A stretch of 64,000 nucleotides of DNA from the NCBI RefSeq assembly GCF_002272875.1, contig NZ_MLAN01000001.1, forward strand, positions 248,001 to 312,000. The letters are read 5' to 3'. Made by a program: the position numbers and the translations under genes. Positions 17,105-25,556 of this stretch are shown one piece after another. Under the pieces are notes generated by a model that did not search any database, had not been told where the DNA came from, and worked only from the letters and a program-made list of their open reading frames with translations. The first letter of the stretch is position 1. Each line of letters opens with the position of its first letter. The stretch is from Helicobacter sp. 11S02629-2. GTDB taxonomy: Bacteria; Campylobacterota; Campylobacteria; Campylobacterales; Helicobacteraceae.

Positions 17105-17186
17105 TATAATAAAAGTAGAGGTTGCCCTAAGAGGTGGCTGCCTCTTAGGTGTGATCTCGTTCCAAAAAGGAAGGAGGTGATGCCTA
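17105..17186 (+). promoter_or_regulatory. Promoter and folded leader of toxin copy 4
   Basis: TATAAT at 17105-17110. Hairpin B (CCTAAGAGG/CCTCTTAGG) is unchanged. Hairpin A is kept by different bases: AGAGG/CCTCT, a T:G pair, one mismatch, then GCC/GGC. The ribosome site is in a beta-type hairpin (TTCC/GGAA). Confidence 0.7.
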
Positions 17187-17241
17187 ATGAAAAAGATCGT
17201 CAAAATCTTAGTCGTAATTATACTAGTTATTTTATTAACTT
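17110..17241 (-). ncRNA. Predicted antisense RNA to toxin copy 4
   Basis: Minus-strand TATAAT boxes are complementary to 17249-17254 and 17217-17222, with a leader hairpin plus ACTTTTATT as the likely end. End points inferred. Confidence 0.4.
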
Positions 17242-17258
17242 GTACTAAATTATACTAA
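17187..17258 (+). CDS. 23-residue single-span hydrophobic peptide, type I toxin candidate, copy 4
   Basis: The peptide is MKKIVKIL followed by VVIILVILLTCTKLY, identical to copy 2 in the left array although 5.9 kb away and inverted. AAGGAAGGAGGT lies 7-8 bases before ATG. Its leader is of beta type while that of copy 2 is alpha type. Interpretation as for copy 1. Confidence 0.72.
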   Translation: MKKIVKILVVIILVILLTCTKLY

Positions 17259-17273
17259 GACTAAATAAAAAAG

Positions 17274-17339
17274 CTTAAAACTAGTAAGGGCACTTTTTAA
17301 AAGTCCTTATAGCAAGCCTAGTTTTAAGCTGTCTTTTTC
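17274..17339 (+). terminator. Rho-independent terminator of toxin copy 4
   Basis: Same two-tier stem as copy 3 (CTTAAAACTAG/CTAGTTTTAAG) followed by CTGTCTTTTT. Confidence 0.83.
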
Positions 17340-17515
17340 TAAACCCTCTTAAAGTTGCTTGCTTGCTTTCCTTTTTTCCTTCTTCCTTTTTTCCTTGCTT
17401 TTATCTAGTTTCTTAAAGTTGATACTTTTTATATTGTCTTGATTCTATAAGTATAAAACGCGCGAGGGGTTAATCTTGCCTTTAAAAAAGTAAAAAAGTA
17501 AAAATATGGGTTTGT

Positions 17516-17598
17516 TATAATAAAAGTAGAGGTTGCCCTAAGAGGGTCGCAACCTCTTAGGTGTGATCTCGTTCCATAAAGGAAGGAGGTGATGCTTA
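17516..17598 (+). promoter_or_regulatory. Promoter and folded leader of toxin copy 5
   Basis: TATAAT at 17516-17521 with upstream TG. Hairpins A and B are the perfect 9 bp versions of copy 3. The ribosome site is in the beta-type hairpin (TTCC-ATAAA-GGAA), identical to copy 1. Confidence 0.7.
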
Positions 17599-17653
17599 AT
17601 GAAAAAGACGACGAATGTCTCGGTCATAATTATACTAGTTATTTTACTAACTT
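17521..17653 (-). ncRNA. Predicted antisense RNA to toxin copy 5
   Basis: Minus-strand TATAAT boxes are complementary to 17661-17666 and 17629-17634, with the hairpin A plus ACTTTTATT end. End points inferred. Confidence 0.4.
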
Positions 17654-17670
17654 GTACTAAATTATACTAA
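17599..17670 (+). CDS. 23-residue single-span hydrophobic peptide, type I toxin candidate, copy 5
   Basis: The peptide is MKKTTNVS followed by VIIILVILLTCTKLY. It differs from copy 1 only by Ser for Leu at position 8, the single copy with a polar residue there. An out-of-frame ATG at 17592 is too close to the ribosome site to be used. Interpretation as for copy 1. Confidence 0.7.
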   Translation: MKKTTNVSVIIILVILLTCTKLY

Positions 17671-17685
17671 GACTAAATAAAAAAG

Positions 17686-17750
17686 CTTAAAACTAGTAAG
17701 GGCACTTTTTAAAAGTCCTTATAGCAAGCCTAGTTTTAAGTTGTCTTTTT
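17686..17750 (+). terminator. Rho-independent terminator of toxin copy 5
   Basis: Two-tier stem as in the other copies, then TTGTCTTTTT. It also separates the array from the convergent tlpD-like gene. Confidence 0.83.
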
Positions 17751-17802
17751 CTAAACCCTCTTAAAGTTGCTTGCTTTAGCAAGCAAACACTAGATATAAA
17801 CG

Positions 17803-19092
17803 CTACTTTATATTTTTTATAAGATCATCTATCTCGGAATTTTTTTCTTGAAGCATATTATCCATCTCGTGTTGCACACCCTCTGAAGCACGCTCCATCT
17901 GACTTATATCTGCATCTAATGCAGCCTTACTTTTTAGATTGTTATTAACTATATCGCTAGCTACACTATTGGCTACTGCATGCACATCTTTATGATATAT
18001 ATCAAGATTCTTATAACCTTGAGTGTGATTAAAGTACTTAAAGCCATCACCTTCAAAGTACCACTTACCTAGCCTACAGCCTTTGTGGTCGACTATCTTA
18101 AAGTCACTTTTTGGATCAAAGACTAGATTATAGAAGTTACCCTTATATATGTAGTGATCAAGTTTGGCAAGGGAGCAAAAGATAAGGTTATAAACCTTAT
18201 ATAAAGTAAGCTTCATAAAAGCTGCTTTGGAGTTTATAGAGTGGATAAGCTTTTCTAAACTATCTATGCCATCTTTTACTTCATTAGTAACAGCACTAGT
18301 ATCTTTTGCACTACTTTGTATCTCATTAGTTTCTTGCTGCATAGCTTTAACCACTATAGATACATCTTTTGTAGCTTTTTGAGTTCGCTCAGCAAGCTTT
18401 CTTACTTCATCTGCTACAACTGCAAAGCCACGTCCATGCTCCCCTGCCCTTGCTGCTTCTATGGCTGCATTAAGTGCTAAAAGGTTAGTTTGTTCAGCTA
18501 CATCATCTATCAAAGATATAACGCTTGTTATCTCATCACTTCTTGAGTGCAAGTTATTAGCCAAGTTTTCCATCTGCTGCATCTTTTCATACAATGTATT
18601 TACATTAGATAAGGTAGAGACTGTATGATCTAGCCCAGTAGTAGAGTTTTTAGCTAGTTCAAAAGAGCTACTAGTAGCACTTTTTAGTGTATCTAGCACC
18701 TTTATAAAAGCATTTTGTGAGCTAGTAAGCCCGCTAAATAAACTCTTAGTATGGTTTTTAAATAAGTCCATACCTTCTTTTATATCTACTAGCTTAGTTG
18801 CCTGCAAGGAGTAAGTATCTATACCATCAAACTGCTGATACTTAACCATATAAAAAGTTTTTTCAAACTCTATATAAGTACTTTTTGGATCTAAAAGCTT
18901 TGAAAGTGATCTCACATGTGGCAAGGCTTTGGCGTTGTCGTTTTCAAAAACTACATCCTCCCCCTTCTTACCTATAACTACCTCTGAAGAAAAGCTAGTG
19001 CTTAGCTGCTTATAGTAGCTTAGCTCCTCTTTTACTTTTTGTAGTTCACTTTCTAGCTCAAGCTTTATTTTGTCATTTTTCTTAGAAAACAC
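17803..19092 (-). CDS. tlpD: Cytosolic methyl-accepting chemotaxis protein with CZB domain, TlpD-like
   Basis: A 429-residue receptor with no membrane span or signal peptide, so soluble. A coiled-coil leads into the conserved signalling tip ([21 protein letters not shown] near residues 202-222), which contacts CheA/CheW. The C terminus holds the chemoreceptor zinc-binding (CZB) domain: the LDH motif His, then [17 protein letters not shown] and YHKDVH supply the expected Cys and His ligands. Domain order and length match TlpD of H. pylori, a receptor for oxidative and chlorine stress signals. Orthology is likely but not proven. Confidence 0.85.
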   Translation of the reverse strand: MFSKKNDKIKLELESELQKVKEELSYYKQLSTSFSSEVVIGKKGEDVVFENDNAKALPHVRSLSKLLDPKSTYIEFEKTFYMVKYQQFDGIDTYSLQATKLVDIKEGMDLFKNHTKSLFSGLTSSQNAFIKVLDTLKSATSSSFELAKNSTTGLDHTVSTLSNVNTLYEKMQQMENLANNLHSRSDEITSVISLIDDVAEQTNLLALNAAIEAARAGEHGRGFAVVADEVRKLAERTQKATKDVSIVVKAMQQETNEIQSSAKDTSAVTNEVKDGIDSLEKLIHSINSKAAFMKLTLYKVYNLIFCSLAKLDHYIYKGNFYNLVFDPKSDFKIVDHKGCRLGKWYFEGDGFKYFNHTQGYKNLDIYHKDVHAVANSVASDIVNNNLKSKAALDADISQMERASEGVQHEMDNMLQEKNSEIDDLIKNIK

Positions 19093-19426
19093 TATATTAC
19101 CTTTTGTTATGTATTTAATTTACATGAAATCAATCATCTCTAACATAACTACTAAACTAGTCATGTTAAAAAGTATCAACAAAAACTCACATTTTTATTC
19201 TACTATCTTTTTTATACACTAAAAAGATCAAGATATGTAAAATTAAAATTAAGTCAAACTTAAAGCTTCACAAAGCTATAAGAACCCCAAGAATCCAAAC
19301 AACATAAAAAATATAAGTTATAATCACCCTTATGACTTAAAAGTCCTAAAGCAGGCTATAAAATATGAAAGCCTAGCCTTTCAGTCCAGTTTAGGGGCTT
19401 TGGTAGTTTTTCGTTAGGAGAAAAAG
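19093..19426. other. Divergent intergenic region between tlpD-like and folK
   Basis: No gene is seen. A TATAAT -10 box at 19319-19324 faces folK with a leader of about 95 bases. No sigma-28 type promoter was recognised for the chemoreceptor. Confidence 0.5.
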
Positions 19427-19897
19427 TTGATATTGCATTCTAAAAACTTTCCATACGTCTCAAAAGATAAGAGGATTCTTAAAAATCTAGTAACGCTAGG
19501 TCTTGGAGCAAATATAAGTCATCCAGTACGCACACTTAATGCCCTATTTTTAAAGTTAAAGCAAAATAAAAATTTACTTATACACTCAACTTCTTTCATA
19601 TATAAAAACAAAGCCTTTGGAGTTACAAACCAGCCAGACTTTTATAACACAACCCTTATATTTAGCACTAACTTAACTCTAAGATCAGTCTTTAGTCTCA
19701 TCTTCTATCTTGAAAGGTTTTTTAAAAGACCTAGGATTAGACCTTATAAAAATGCCCCAAGAACACTAGATATAGACTTACTACTTTTTAATAACTTACG
19801 CCTTAAACTACCACATCTAACCCTTCCTCACGCAGGGCTTTTATCACGCAAAAGCGTATTAGTACCACTTTATGCTCAACTAGGTAGGAAACAATGA
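19427..19897 (+). CDS. folK: Hydroxymethyldihydropteridine pyrophosphokinase
   Basis: A 156-residue enzyme of folate synthesis that transfers pyrophosphate from ATP to 6-hydroxymethyl-dihydropterin. LGLGANISHPVRTLNALF near the N terminus, the PRTLDIDLLLF signature near residues 100-120, and LPHAGLLSRKSVLVPL near the end are family marks. TTG 19427 is chosen as start because TAGGAG lies 7 bases upstream. It overlaps flhF by 4 bases (ATGA), the coupling seen in H. pylori. Confidence 0.9.
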   Translation: MILHSKNFPYVSKDKRILKNLVTLGLGANISHPVRTLNALFLKLKQNKNLLIHSTSFIYKNKAFGVTNQPDFYNTTLIFSTNLTLRSVFSLIFYLERFFKRPRIRPYKNAPRTLDIDLLLFNNLRLKLPHLTLPHAGLLSRKSVLVPLYAQLGRKQ

Positions 19898-21372
19898 AAC
19901 TTTACACATATGGCGGCAGCACACCAAATGAAGCCCTTAAAAAAGCCCAAGCAGACCATGGAGATGAAGCCTTAGTCGTTGAAAACAAAGAGATAAGAAA
20001 GCAGACTTTAAACTCTCCGGGTCTTTATGAAGTAGTAGTCGCAGTTAGAGATGAAAGCGAGAAAACACCAAAGGCTGAGCCCCAAATCAAAGAAGCACAA
20101 TCTAATCAGATCAAAAAAACAAACTCCATGCAAGAAAGACTTGACGCTATAGTGCAAAAAGAGATAGAGCGTAAAAAGCTTCAAAAGAAGATGGAGATCT
20201 TCTCAGATGATAGCGTTAGCCTTATGCTAAGTAATGCAGTAAGGGAGATATCAGAGATAAGCGGTCAAGAAGGACTTATAAAAAATGAAACTTTAGGCAA
20301 TAAAGATATAACTTATAAGCCCGGCATTAAGTCTATGAACCAAGACCTTAGTGAAAAAAGCCTTATTGAAAGAAGTCTTACTGAAAAGACTTTAAACGAT
20401 AGGATAGATTCTAAGATCCAAGAAAGGCAGATGGCAAAGACTGCTTCTACTAACTTTGCAGGAGTGGAAGAAGTAAGAAGTATAAAACTTGAGCTTGATA
20501 AGCTAAATGACAAAATGAAGCTTATACAAAATATGGTCTGGGAAGCTAGCGGACCTAATGATGAGAATCTACAGATACCCCACGAGTTTGCTGAGATCTA
20601 TCGCATAACTAAAAATAGCGGTATAGCTAAAGCACATCTAGATTCCATCATGAAGCTTAGTCTTGATTTGATGCCTTTAAAGATGAGAGAAAACTCCCTA
20701 ACTATAAAACGCTACTTTAGAGAAGTCCTAAGAAAGATGATACTTTGTCGTCCAGAAAGTAAGGACATGACTAAAAAGATAATCATGCTAGTTGGCCCTA
20801 CTGGAGTTGGTAAAACCACAGCCCTAGCAAAGCTTGCAGCACGCTTTTCACTAGAGAAAAAAGCTAAAGTTGGAATCATAACGCTTGATAGCTATAGGAT
20901 AGGTGCCTTGGAGCAACTTCAGTGGTATGCTGATAGGATGAGGATAAGTATACAGATGGTCATGGCAAGTGAGGACTTTTTAAAAGCCCTAGATTCACTA
21001 CGTCACTGCGACTATATCTTAATAGATACTGCAGGTCACTCACAAAACGATAGTGAAAAAATTGCCCAGATAAAAAACTTTTTGCAAAATGACTACAAGA
21101 TAAGCATACACCTAGTCATGAGTGCTACTACTAAGCTTGAAGACTTACGTGATATCTATGATGCTTTTAATATCTTAAATATAGACACACTAATATTTAG
21201 CAAGATAGATGAAAGCAAAACTTTAGGTAATATCTTCTCCCTTGCTTATGAAACCAAAAAGCCTATAAGCTACTTTTCCATAGGTCAAGAAGTGCCAGTT
21301 GACTTAATAGTAGCTAGTAATGAAGCCCTTGCAGACTGGATACTAGATGGCTTTGTAAACCCCAATAAGTAG
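19894..21372 (+). CDS. flhF: Flagellar SRP-like GTPase FlhF
   Basis: A 492-residue GTPase that places polar flagella and, in epsilonproteobacteria, is needed for flagellar gene expression. The N-terminal basic domain starts MKLYTYGGSTPNEALKKA and is followed by a charged linker. The NG domain begins near residue 240 with P-loop GPTGVGKTTALAKLAARF near 301-318, then DSYRIGALEQL, DTAGHSQ and FSKIDESKTLG. The gene is translationally coupled to folK. Two hairpins after the stop separate it from putP, so flhG, fliA and fliM do not follow as they do in H. pylori. Confidence 0.95.
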   Translation: MKLYTYGGSTPNEALKKAQADHGDEALVVENKEIRKQTLNSPGLYEVVVAVRDESEKTPKAEPQIKEAQSNQIKKTNSMQERLDAIVQKEIERKKLQKKMEIFSDDSVSLMLSNAVREISEISGQEGLIKNETLGNKDITYKPGIKSMNQDLSEKSLIERSLTEKTLNDRIDSKIQERQMAKTASTNFAGVEEVRSIKLELDKLNDKMKLIQNMVWEASGPNDENLQIPHEFAEIYRITKNSGIAKAHLDSIMKLSLDLMPLKMRENSLTIKRYFREVLRKMILCRPESKDMTKKIIMLVGPTGVGKTTALAKLAARFSLEKKAKVGIITLDSYRIGALEQLQWYADRMRISIQMVMASEDFLKALDSLRHCDYILIDTAGHSQNDSEKIAQIKNFLQNDYKISIHLVMSATTKLEDLRDIYDAFNILNIDTLIFSKIDESKTLGNIFSLAYETKKPISYFSIGQEVPVDLIVASNEALADWILDGFVNPNK

Positions 21373-21398
21373 CCTTTAGTTTTTAAAAACAAAGGGCT
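21371..21398 (+). terminator. Terminator of folK-flhF
   Basis: A stem from AGCCTTT and GTTTTT against AAAAAC and AAAGGGCT, with one A:A mismatch and one T:G pair, starts on the flhF stop codon and is followed by ACTTTACTT. A second hairpin is just downstream. Confidence 0.6.
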
Positions 21399-21715
21399 AC
21401 TTTACTTGGAATCTAAAAGCACATTTATATACACTAAGCTTTTATAAATGTGTATTTTTAATACAAAAAAATAGACAATAGGCTTTATTGTAAAGTTTTG
21501 TACTCTAAAAAGCTACATATCTAGGCTTTTAGGTATTTGACTTGCTGCTAGCTAAAGCTATACATTCTAAAATGTATCTTTTCTATACAAATAGTAAGTT
21601 TTATTAATAATATCAGTCCTAAAACTTCCCTTTTAAGACTCTAATTGATAGACTGAAGCATTCTTAGCACTTTTGCTAATTGCTTTAACTCATAACCCTT
21701 CAAGGATTTATCTTT
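21373..21715. other. Intergenic region upstream of putP
   Basis: It contains the two flhF terminator hairpins and then about 260 bases without an ORF or recognisable operator before the putP ribosome site AAGGA. Confidence 0.5.
21420..21452 (+). terminator. Second terminator-like hairpin after flhF
   Basis: CACATTTATA (21420-21429) pairs with TATAAATGTG (21443-21452), followed by TATTTTTAATAC. Confidence 0.6.
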
Positions 21716-23218
21716 ATGGAAACTGTTCGCGTAAGCTTTGCCATTTTTGCTACTTTTGGTATTTATATATTAGTTATGTTGGGTATAGGATTTTACTTCT
21801 GGAAAAAGACTTCTAATGCAACTGATTTCTTTTTAGGTGGGCGCGATATGGGGCCAACTGTAAGTGCACTTTCAGCTGGGGCTTCTGATATGAGTAGCTG
21901 GCTACTTATGGGCTTACCGGGTGCTTTATATGCAACAGGAGTTGTGGACGCTTGGATAGCCATAGGTCTAAGCATAGGGGCGTTTTTAAACTGGAGCTTA
22001 GTGGCTAAAAGGCTTAGGATTTTCACTGGTGTTGTTACAGATTCTTTAACTGTGCCTGATTATTTTGCTAGTAGATTCCACGATAAAAGCCACGCTTTAA
22101 GGATAATCTCAGCTATAGTCATACTAGTCTTTTTTACTATCTATATCTCAAGTGGTCTTATAGGTGGTGCTAAACTTTTTGAAGGAACCTTCCATCTAAA
22201 CTACAACTATGCACTTGTTATAGGTGCTTTAGTCATAGTGCTTTATACTTTCTTTGGTGGCTATATGGCAGTTTCTTGGACAGACCTTGTACAAGGGCTT
22301 TTGATGTTTTTAGCCCTTGTAGTTTTGCCTATAGTTTTACTTTATCATCTAGGAGGAGTAAAAGCTGCCTTTGACATTATCATAAACTACGACACAAAGC
22401 ATAGTGTAAACCACCTCTCTTTTACGCATGGCGTCACAGTTATAGGCGTTATCTCCTCTCTTGCTTGGGGGCTTGGCTACTTTGGACAGCCTCACATTAT
22501 AGTTAGATTTATGTCTATAAGACATGTTAGAGATATACCTAAGGCTACAACTATTGGCATAGGCTGGATGGTTCTAAGCCTTATAGGTGCTTGTTTGGTT
22601 GGACTTTTAGGCTTTGCTTATGTGCTAAAGTTCAACCTTGATATGCATGACCCAGAAAAAGTTTTTATAGTTATGTCTCAACTTCTTTTTAACCCATGGA
22701 TCACAGGTATACTACTTTCAGCCCTTCTAGCTGCTATCATGAGTACTGCAAGCAGTCAGCTTTTAGTCAGCTCTTCTAGCATAGCTGAAGATTTTTATAA
22801 AAAGATTCTAAAAAAAGATGCAAGTCCAAGAAGTGTTATGATAGTAAGTAGAATAGGCGTTTTAATAGTTGCAGTAGTAGCCTTTTTCTTATCAGTTGAT
22901 AAAAACTCTAGCATACTTTCAGTTGTAGCTTATGCGTGGGCTGGCTTTGGAGCAAGCTTTGGAAGTGTGGTGTTTTTCTCACTTTTTTGGAGGCGTATGA
23001 CTACAGGTGGAGCTATAGCTGGCATGATAGTAGGTGCAGTAGTAGTTGTTATACATAAAAACTTTACCTACCAGTATCTTAATATCTATGAGATAGTTCC
23101 GGGCTTCGTGCTAGCAAGTATTGCCATCATAGTAGTTAGCTACCTACAAAAGCCTAATCCAAAAGTTATAGAATCTTATGATGAAATGGTTGCTGAAACA
23201 AAAGTATATAAAGTGTAA
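21716..23218 (+). CDS. putP: Sodium/proline symporter
   Basis: A 500-residue inner-membrane protein of the sodium:solute symporter family with about 13 spans. [38 protein letters not shown] near residues 38-75 is the PutP-type sodium- and proline-binding region, and [16 protein letters not shown] near 255-270 is also typical. ATG 21716 is preceded by CAAGGA. In H. pylori putP lies beside putA; here the neighbour is lpdA, and only a degenerate PutA-like gene is found 8 kb away. Confidence 0.92.
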   Translation: METVRVSFAIFATFGIYILVMLGIGFYFWKKTSNATDFFLGGRDMGPTVSALSAGASDMSSWLLMGLPGALYATGVVDAWIAIGLSIGAFLNWSLVAKRLRIFTGVVTDSLTVPDYFASRFHDKSHALRIISAIVILVFFTIYISSGLIGGAKLFEGTFHLNYNYALVIGALVIVLYTFFGGYMAVSWTDLVQGLLMFLALVVLPIVLLYHLGGVKAAFDIIINYDTKHSVNHLSFTHGVTVIGVISSLAWGLGYFGQPHIIVRFMSIRHVRDIPKATTIGIGWMVLSLIGACLVGLLGFAYVLKFNLDMHDPEKVFIVMSQLLFNPWITGILLSALLAAIMSTASSQLLVSSSSIAEDFYKKILKKDASPRSVMIVSRIGVLIVAVVAFFLSVDKNSSILSVVAYAWAGFGASFGSVVFFSLFWRRMTTGGAIAGMIVGAVVVVIHKNFTYQYLNIYEIVPGFVLASIAIIVVSYLQKPNPKVIESYDEMVAETKVYKV

Positions 23219-23648
23219 AAAACTTTTATAGCAAAGCATCTTAAGAGATATAAAATACATGTGCTTATTTTTAAAACTAAGCACATACAAGCTTACTACA
23301 TCAAATCTTTTTTACTATATGCACTAATATATAAATGTCACCAAACCTAATACTAACACAATTAAAATCTAAGCCCTAATCTTACCTTTTTACATCACTT
23401 AACTAACATATATTTACTTTTAGTATCAAATATAAGCTATAAGTGCTTTGCTTAGTACTTTAGTCTTAGTTTTTATGTTACTTAATACTACTTTTGGTAA
23501 TAAATATTATTTTATATATTAAAACTTGTTACATAAATATAAGTGATGGATTTTTATTGATTATTTTTAATAAAAATGCATCTTATTGACACAATATTCT
23601 CACAAAGTAATTATCATTGCGCCATAAACTAACTTTGGAGTTACAATA
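23219..23648. promoter_or_regulatory. Intergenic region and promoter upstream of the lpdA-like gene
   Basis: The AT-rich gap has no ORF. Close to lpdA there is a TTGACA -35 box at 23586-23591 and a TAATTA -10-like box at 23608-23613, 16 bases apart, which is unusual for epsilonproteobacteria where -35 boxes are usually weak. The -10 overlaps AATTATCATT, weakly similar to half a Fur box. Confidence 0.4.
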
Positions 23649-25007
23649 ATGAAAAAATATGACGTAGCGATAATCGGAGCTGGGCCAGGTGGCTACTCTT
23701 TAGCGGTTCAACTAGGATCAAAAGGTAAAAAAGTAGCACTAGTAGAAAAGGCTGAGCTTGGAGGAACTTGTGTAAATGTAGGCTGTATACCAACTAAAAG
23801 CCTTATAACATCTGCAAGATATGCTTGTAAGAACTTACACAAATACGGCGTAGAGACAGGGGAATCACTTCTAAACATCAAAACAGTCGCAAGCAACGCA
23901 GCACGCATCTCAAAAACACTAAATGGCTCTATAGCCAAAGCTTTAGAGGGTGCAAAAGTAGACCTTTATAAAGGTAAAAGTGCTAAGTTTGTAGATGACT
24001 ACACGCTTGATATAGAAGGTGAAAAGTTAGCAGCAGACAAGATAGTCATAGCAACAGGCGGTAGAAACAACACCTTTAATATAGAAAATGCGGACTTACT
24101 TACCCAAAAAGGCATGCTTATATATTCAACTGACGCACTAAAAACAGACATCCTTCCTAAAAAGCTAGTCATCATAGGAAGCGGTATCATCTCACTAGAG
24201 TTTGCTTACTACTTTGCTGCTATGGGTGCTAATGTAACTATGCTTGAGTTTGCACCCATCCCTTTCCCAGCCTTTGATAGAGACGTAGCTGAAGAGATAC
24301 AAAAAAGCATGGGTGAGCTAAAAGTAAGCGTTAGAACAGGCATCAAGTTTTTACGCTTTGATACAGACTTTAGCCTAGAGATAGAAGTTGAAGGCAAAAA
24401 AGAAAAAGTAGTGGCTGATAAGTTTATGGCTGCAGTTGGCAGACGCCCAAACAGCGAGCTAGCACAGGGCATAGTTGACATAGATGAAAGAGGCAACATT
24501 AAGATTAATGATGCTAATCAAACTTCAAAACCTCACATCTACGCCATGGGTGATGTAACTGGCAAAAAGCCCCTTTCTTCAGTTTCTTATAAGCATGCTG
24601 ACACTATCTATGAACACATCATGGGCAAGCAAGTAGACGTAGTAAAAGTAGACCACATCCCTTCGTCAGTATATGTTGGAGTAGATATCGCAAGCGTTGG
24701 TAAAAGCGAAGAAAGACTTAAAAAAGAAGGTGTACCTTATAGAGTGCTAAAAGTTAGCGGGATGAATCTCCCTCGCCTTCACGCTGAACAAACTCCAGAA
24801 GTTGGCTTAGTAAAACTACTTATAGATGAAGAAGATGACAGATTACTGGGTGCCCATCTTGTGCTAAAAGATGCAAGCTTAGTTATAAACACCCTTGCCC
24901 TAGCAGTTAGTGATAAGATTAAGCTTCGCGATCTCTACAACTTAGGCTATACCCACCCTTCAGTAGCAGAAGCTATATACTATGCATTAAGACCACTTTA
25001 TCTTTAA
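23649..25007 (+). CDS. lpdA: Dihydrolipoamide-dehydrogenase-like FAD disulfide oxidoreductase
   Basis: A 452-residue flavoprotein. It has the N-terminal FAD site (AIIGAGPGGYSLA), the redox-active disulfide GGTCVNVGCIPTKSL with Cys41 and Cys46, the NAD site LVIIGSGIISLEFA near residues 176-189, the second FAD block YAMGDVTGKKPLSSVS, and the C-terminal HPSVAE with the catalytic His/Glu. All catalytic parts of an E3 enzyme are present, but no E1 or E2 gene of a 2-oxoacid dehydrogenase or glycine cleavage gene is in the window. The physiological partner is therefore unclear; a thiol-disulfide or quinone role is possible. Confidence 0.8.
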   Translation: MKKYDVAIIGAGPGGYSLAVQLGSKGKKVALVEKAELGGTCVNVGCIPTKSLITSARYACKNLHKYGVETGESLLNIKTVASNAARISKTLNGSIAKALEGAKVDLYKGKSAKFVDDYTLDIEGEKLAADKIVIATGGRNNTFNIENADLLTQKGMLIYSTDALKTDILPKKLVIIGSGIISLEFAYYFAAMGANVTMLEFAPIPFPAFDRDVAEEIQKSMGELKVSVRTGIKFLRFDTDFSLEIEVEGKKEKVVADKFMAAVGRRPNSELAQGIVDIDERGNIKINDANQTSKPHIYAMGDVTGKKPLSSVSYKHADTIYEHIMGKQVDVVKVDHIPSSVYVGVDIASVGKSEERLKKEGVPYRVLKVSGMNLPRLHAEQTPEVGLVKLLIDEEDDRLLGAHLVLKDASLVINTLALAVSDKIKLRDLYNLGYTHPSVAEAIYYALRPLYL

Positions 25008-25250
25008 AAAAGCTTAGATTCTCTAATAGAATCCAAACTTGCCATTACACAAAGACACGTAGTGTCGATGTGCTAATCTTTAATTTACATCATCGCAAGA
25101 CTTGTACAACAAGTTACTGCAATCATATATTTTTAGATTCTATAAATTTCTAGAATCTAAAAATATCTACTACGCCACGATAACTGCACAAGTTAGTATT
25201 GATGACTTATATAAAAAATATTAAAAGTAAAAATTGATTATTGTAAAAAT
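25008..25250. other. Intergenic region downstream of lpdA
   Basis: No gene is seen. It holds a 16 bp perfect-stem hairpin at 25127-25166 built on the AGATTCTA/TAGAATCT pair, and the 20-base string CAATCATATATTTTTAGATT at 25120-25139, which recurs at 37104-37123. Confidence 0.55.
25127..25166. terminator. 16 bp hairpin, possible bidirectional terminator
   Basis: ATATTTTTAGATTCTA (25127-25142) is perfectly complementary to TAGAATCTAAAAATAT (25151-25166), loop 8 bases. The A/T runs at the stem base give T-tracts in both directions. It lies between lpdA and the convergent trpS operon. Confidence 0.55.
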
Positions 25251-25485
25251 GAAAGATTATAAAAGATTATAAAAGATTATAAAAGATTATAAAAGATTAT
25301 AAAAGATTATAAAAGATTATAAAAGATTATAAAAGATTATAAAAGATTATAAAAGATTATAAAAGATTATAAAAGATTATAAAAGATTATAAAAGATTAT
25401 AAAAGATTATAAAAGATTATAAAAGATTATAAAAGATTATAAAAGATTATAAAAGATTATAAAAGATTATAAAAGATTATAAAAG
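25251..25485. repeat. Tandem array of a 10 bp unit, 23 copies
   Basis: The unit is AAAAGATTAT. The first copy has G in its first position; the next 22 are perfect, and a partial AAAAG ends the array. The complement contains TATAAT once in every unit, so the minus strand is a ladder of -10-like hexamers one helical turn apart. There is no spacer diversity, so it is not a CRISPR. Copy number may vary by slippage. Confidence 0.97.
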
Positions 25486-25556
25486 CCTAAGCCTAGCTTA
25501 CTTCTAATATCAAAGCATAAGAAAAAGCTAAGCCTACTTAAAGATACTAAGACAAA

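Larger units (their letters stand above)
16690..17775 (+). repeat. Right array: three direct copies of the toxin-like repeat unit, plus strand
   Basis: Units are spaced 390 and 412 bp (start codon to start codon). Each contains promoter, leader hairpins, 23-codon ORF, terminator, and a pyrimidine-rich spacer ending near CTTTTTATATTGTCTTGATT. It is an inverted copy family of the left array at 10597-11355. It ends just before the tlpD-like gene. Confidence 0.92.

Noticed and set aside
17592-17660. Alternative ORF starting at ATG 17592 in the leader of toxin copy 5
   Set aside because: The start lies 1-2 bases after the Shine-Dalgarno, and the frame is not preserved as a start in copies with the alpha leader.
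10597-17775. Composite transposon bounded by inverted repeats
   Set aside because: No transposase, no target-site duplication, and the repeat units carry their own promoter, ORF and terminator; array copy numbers differ (2 and 3).
23600-23620. Fur box before lpdA
   Set aside because: Only AATTATCATT resembles half of the consensus; the other half is missing.
25251-25485. Possible CRISPR array
   Set aside because: The units are 10 bp, perfect and contiguous with no spacers; no cas genes are in the window.
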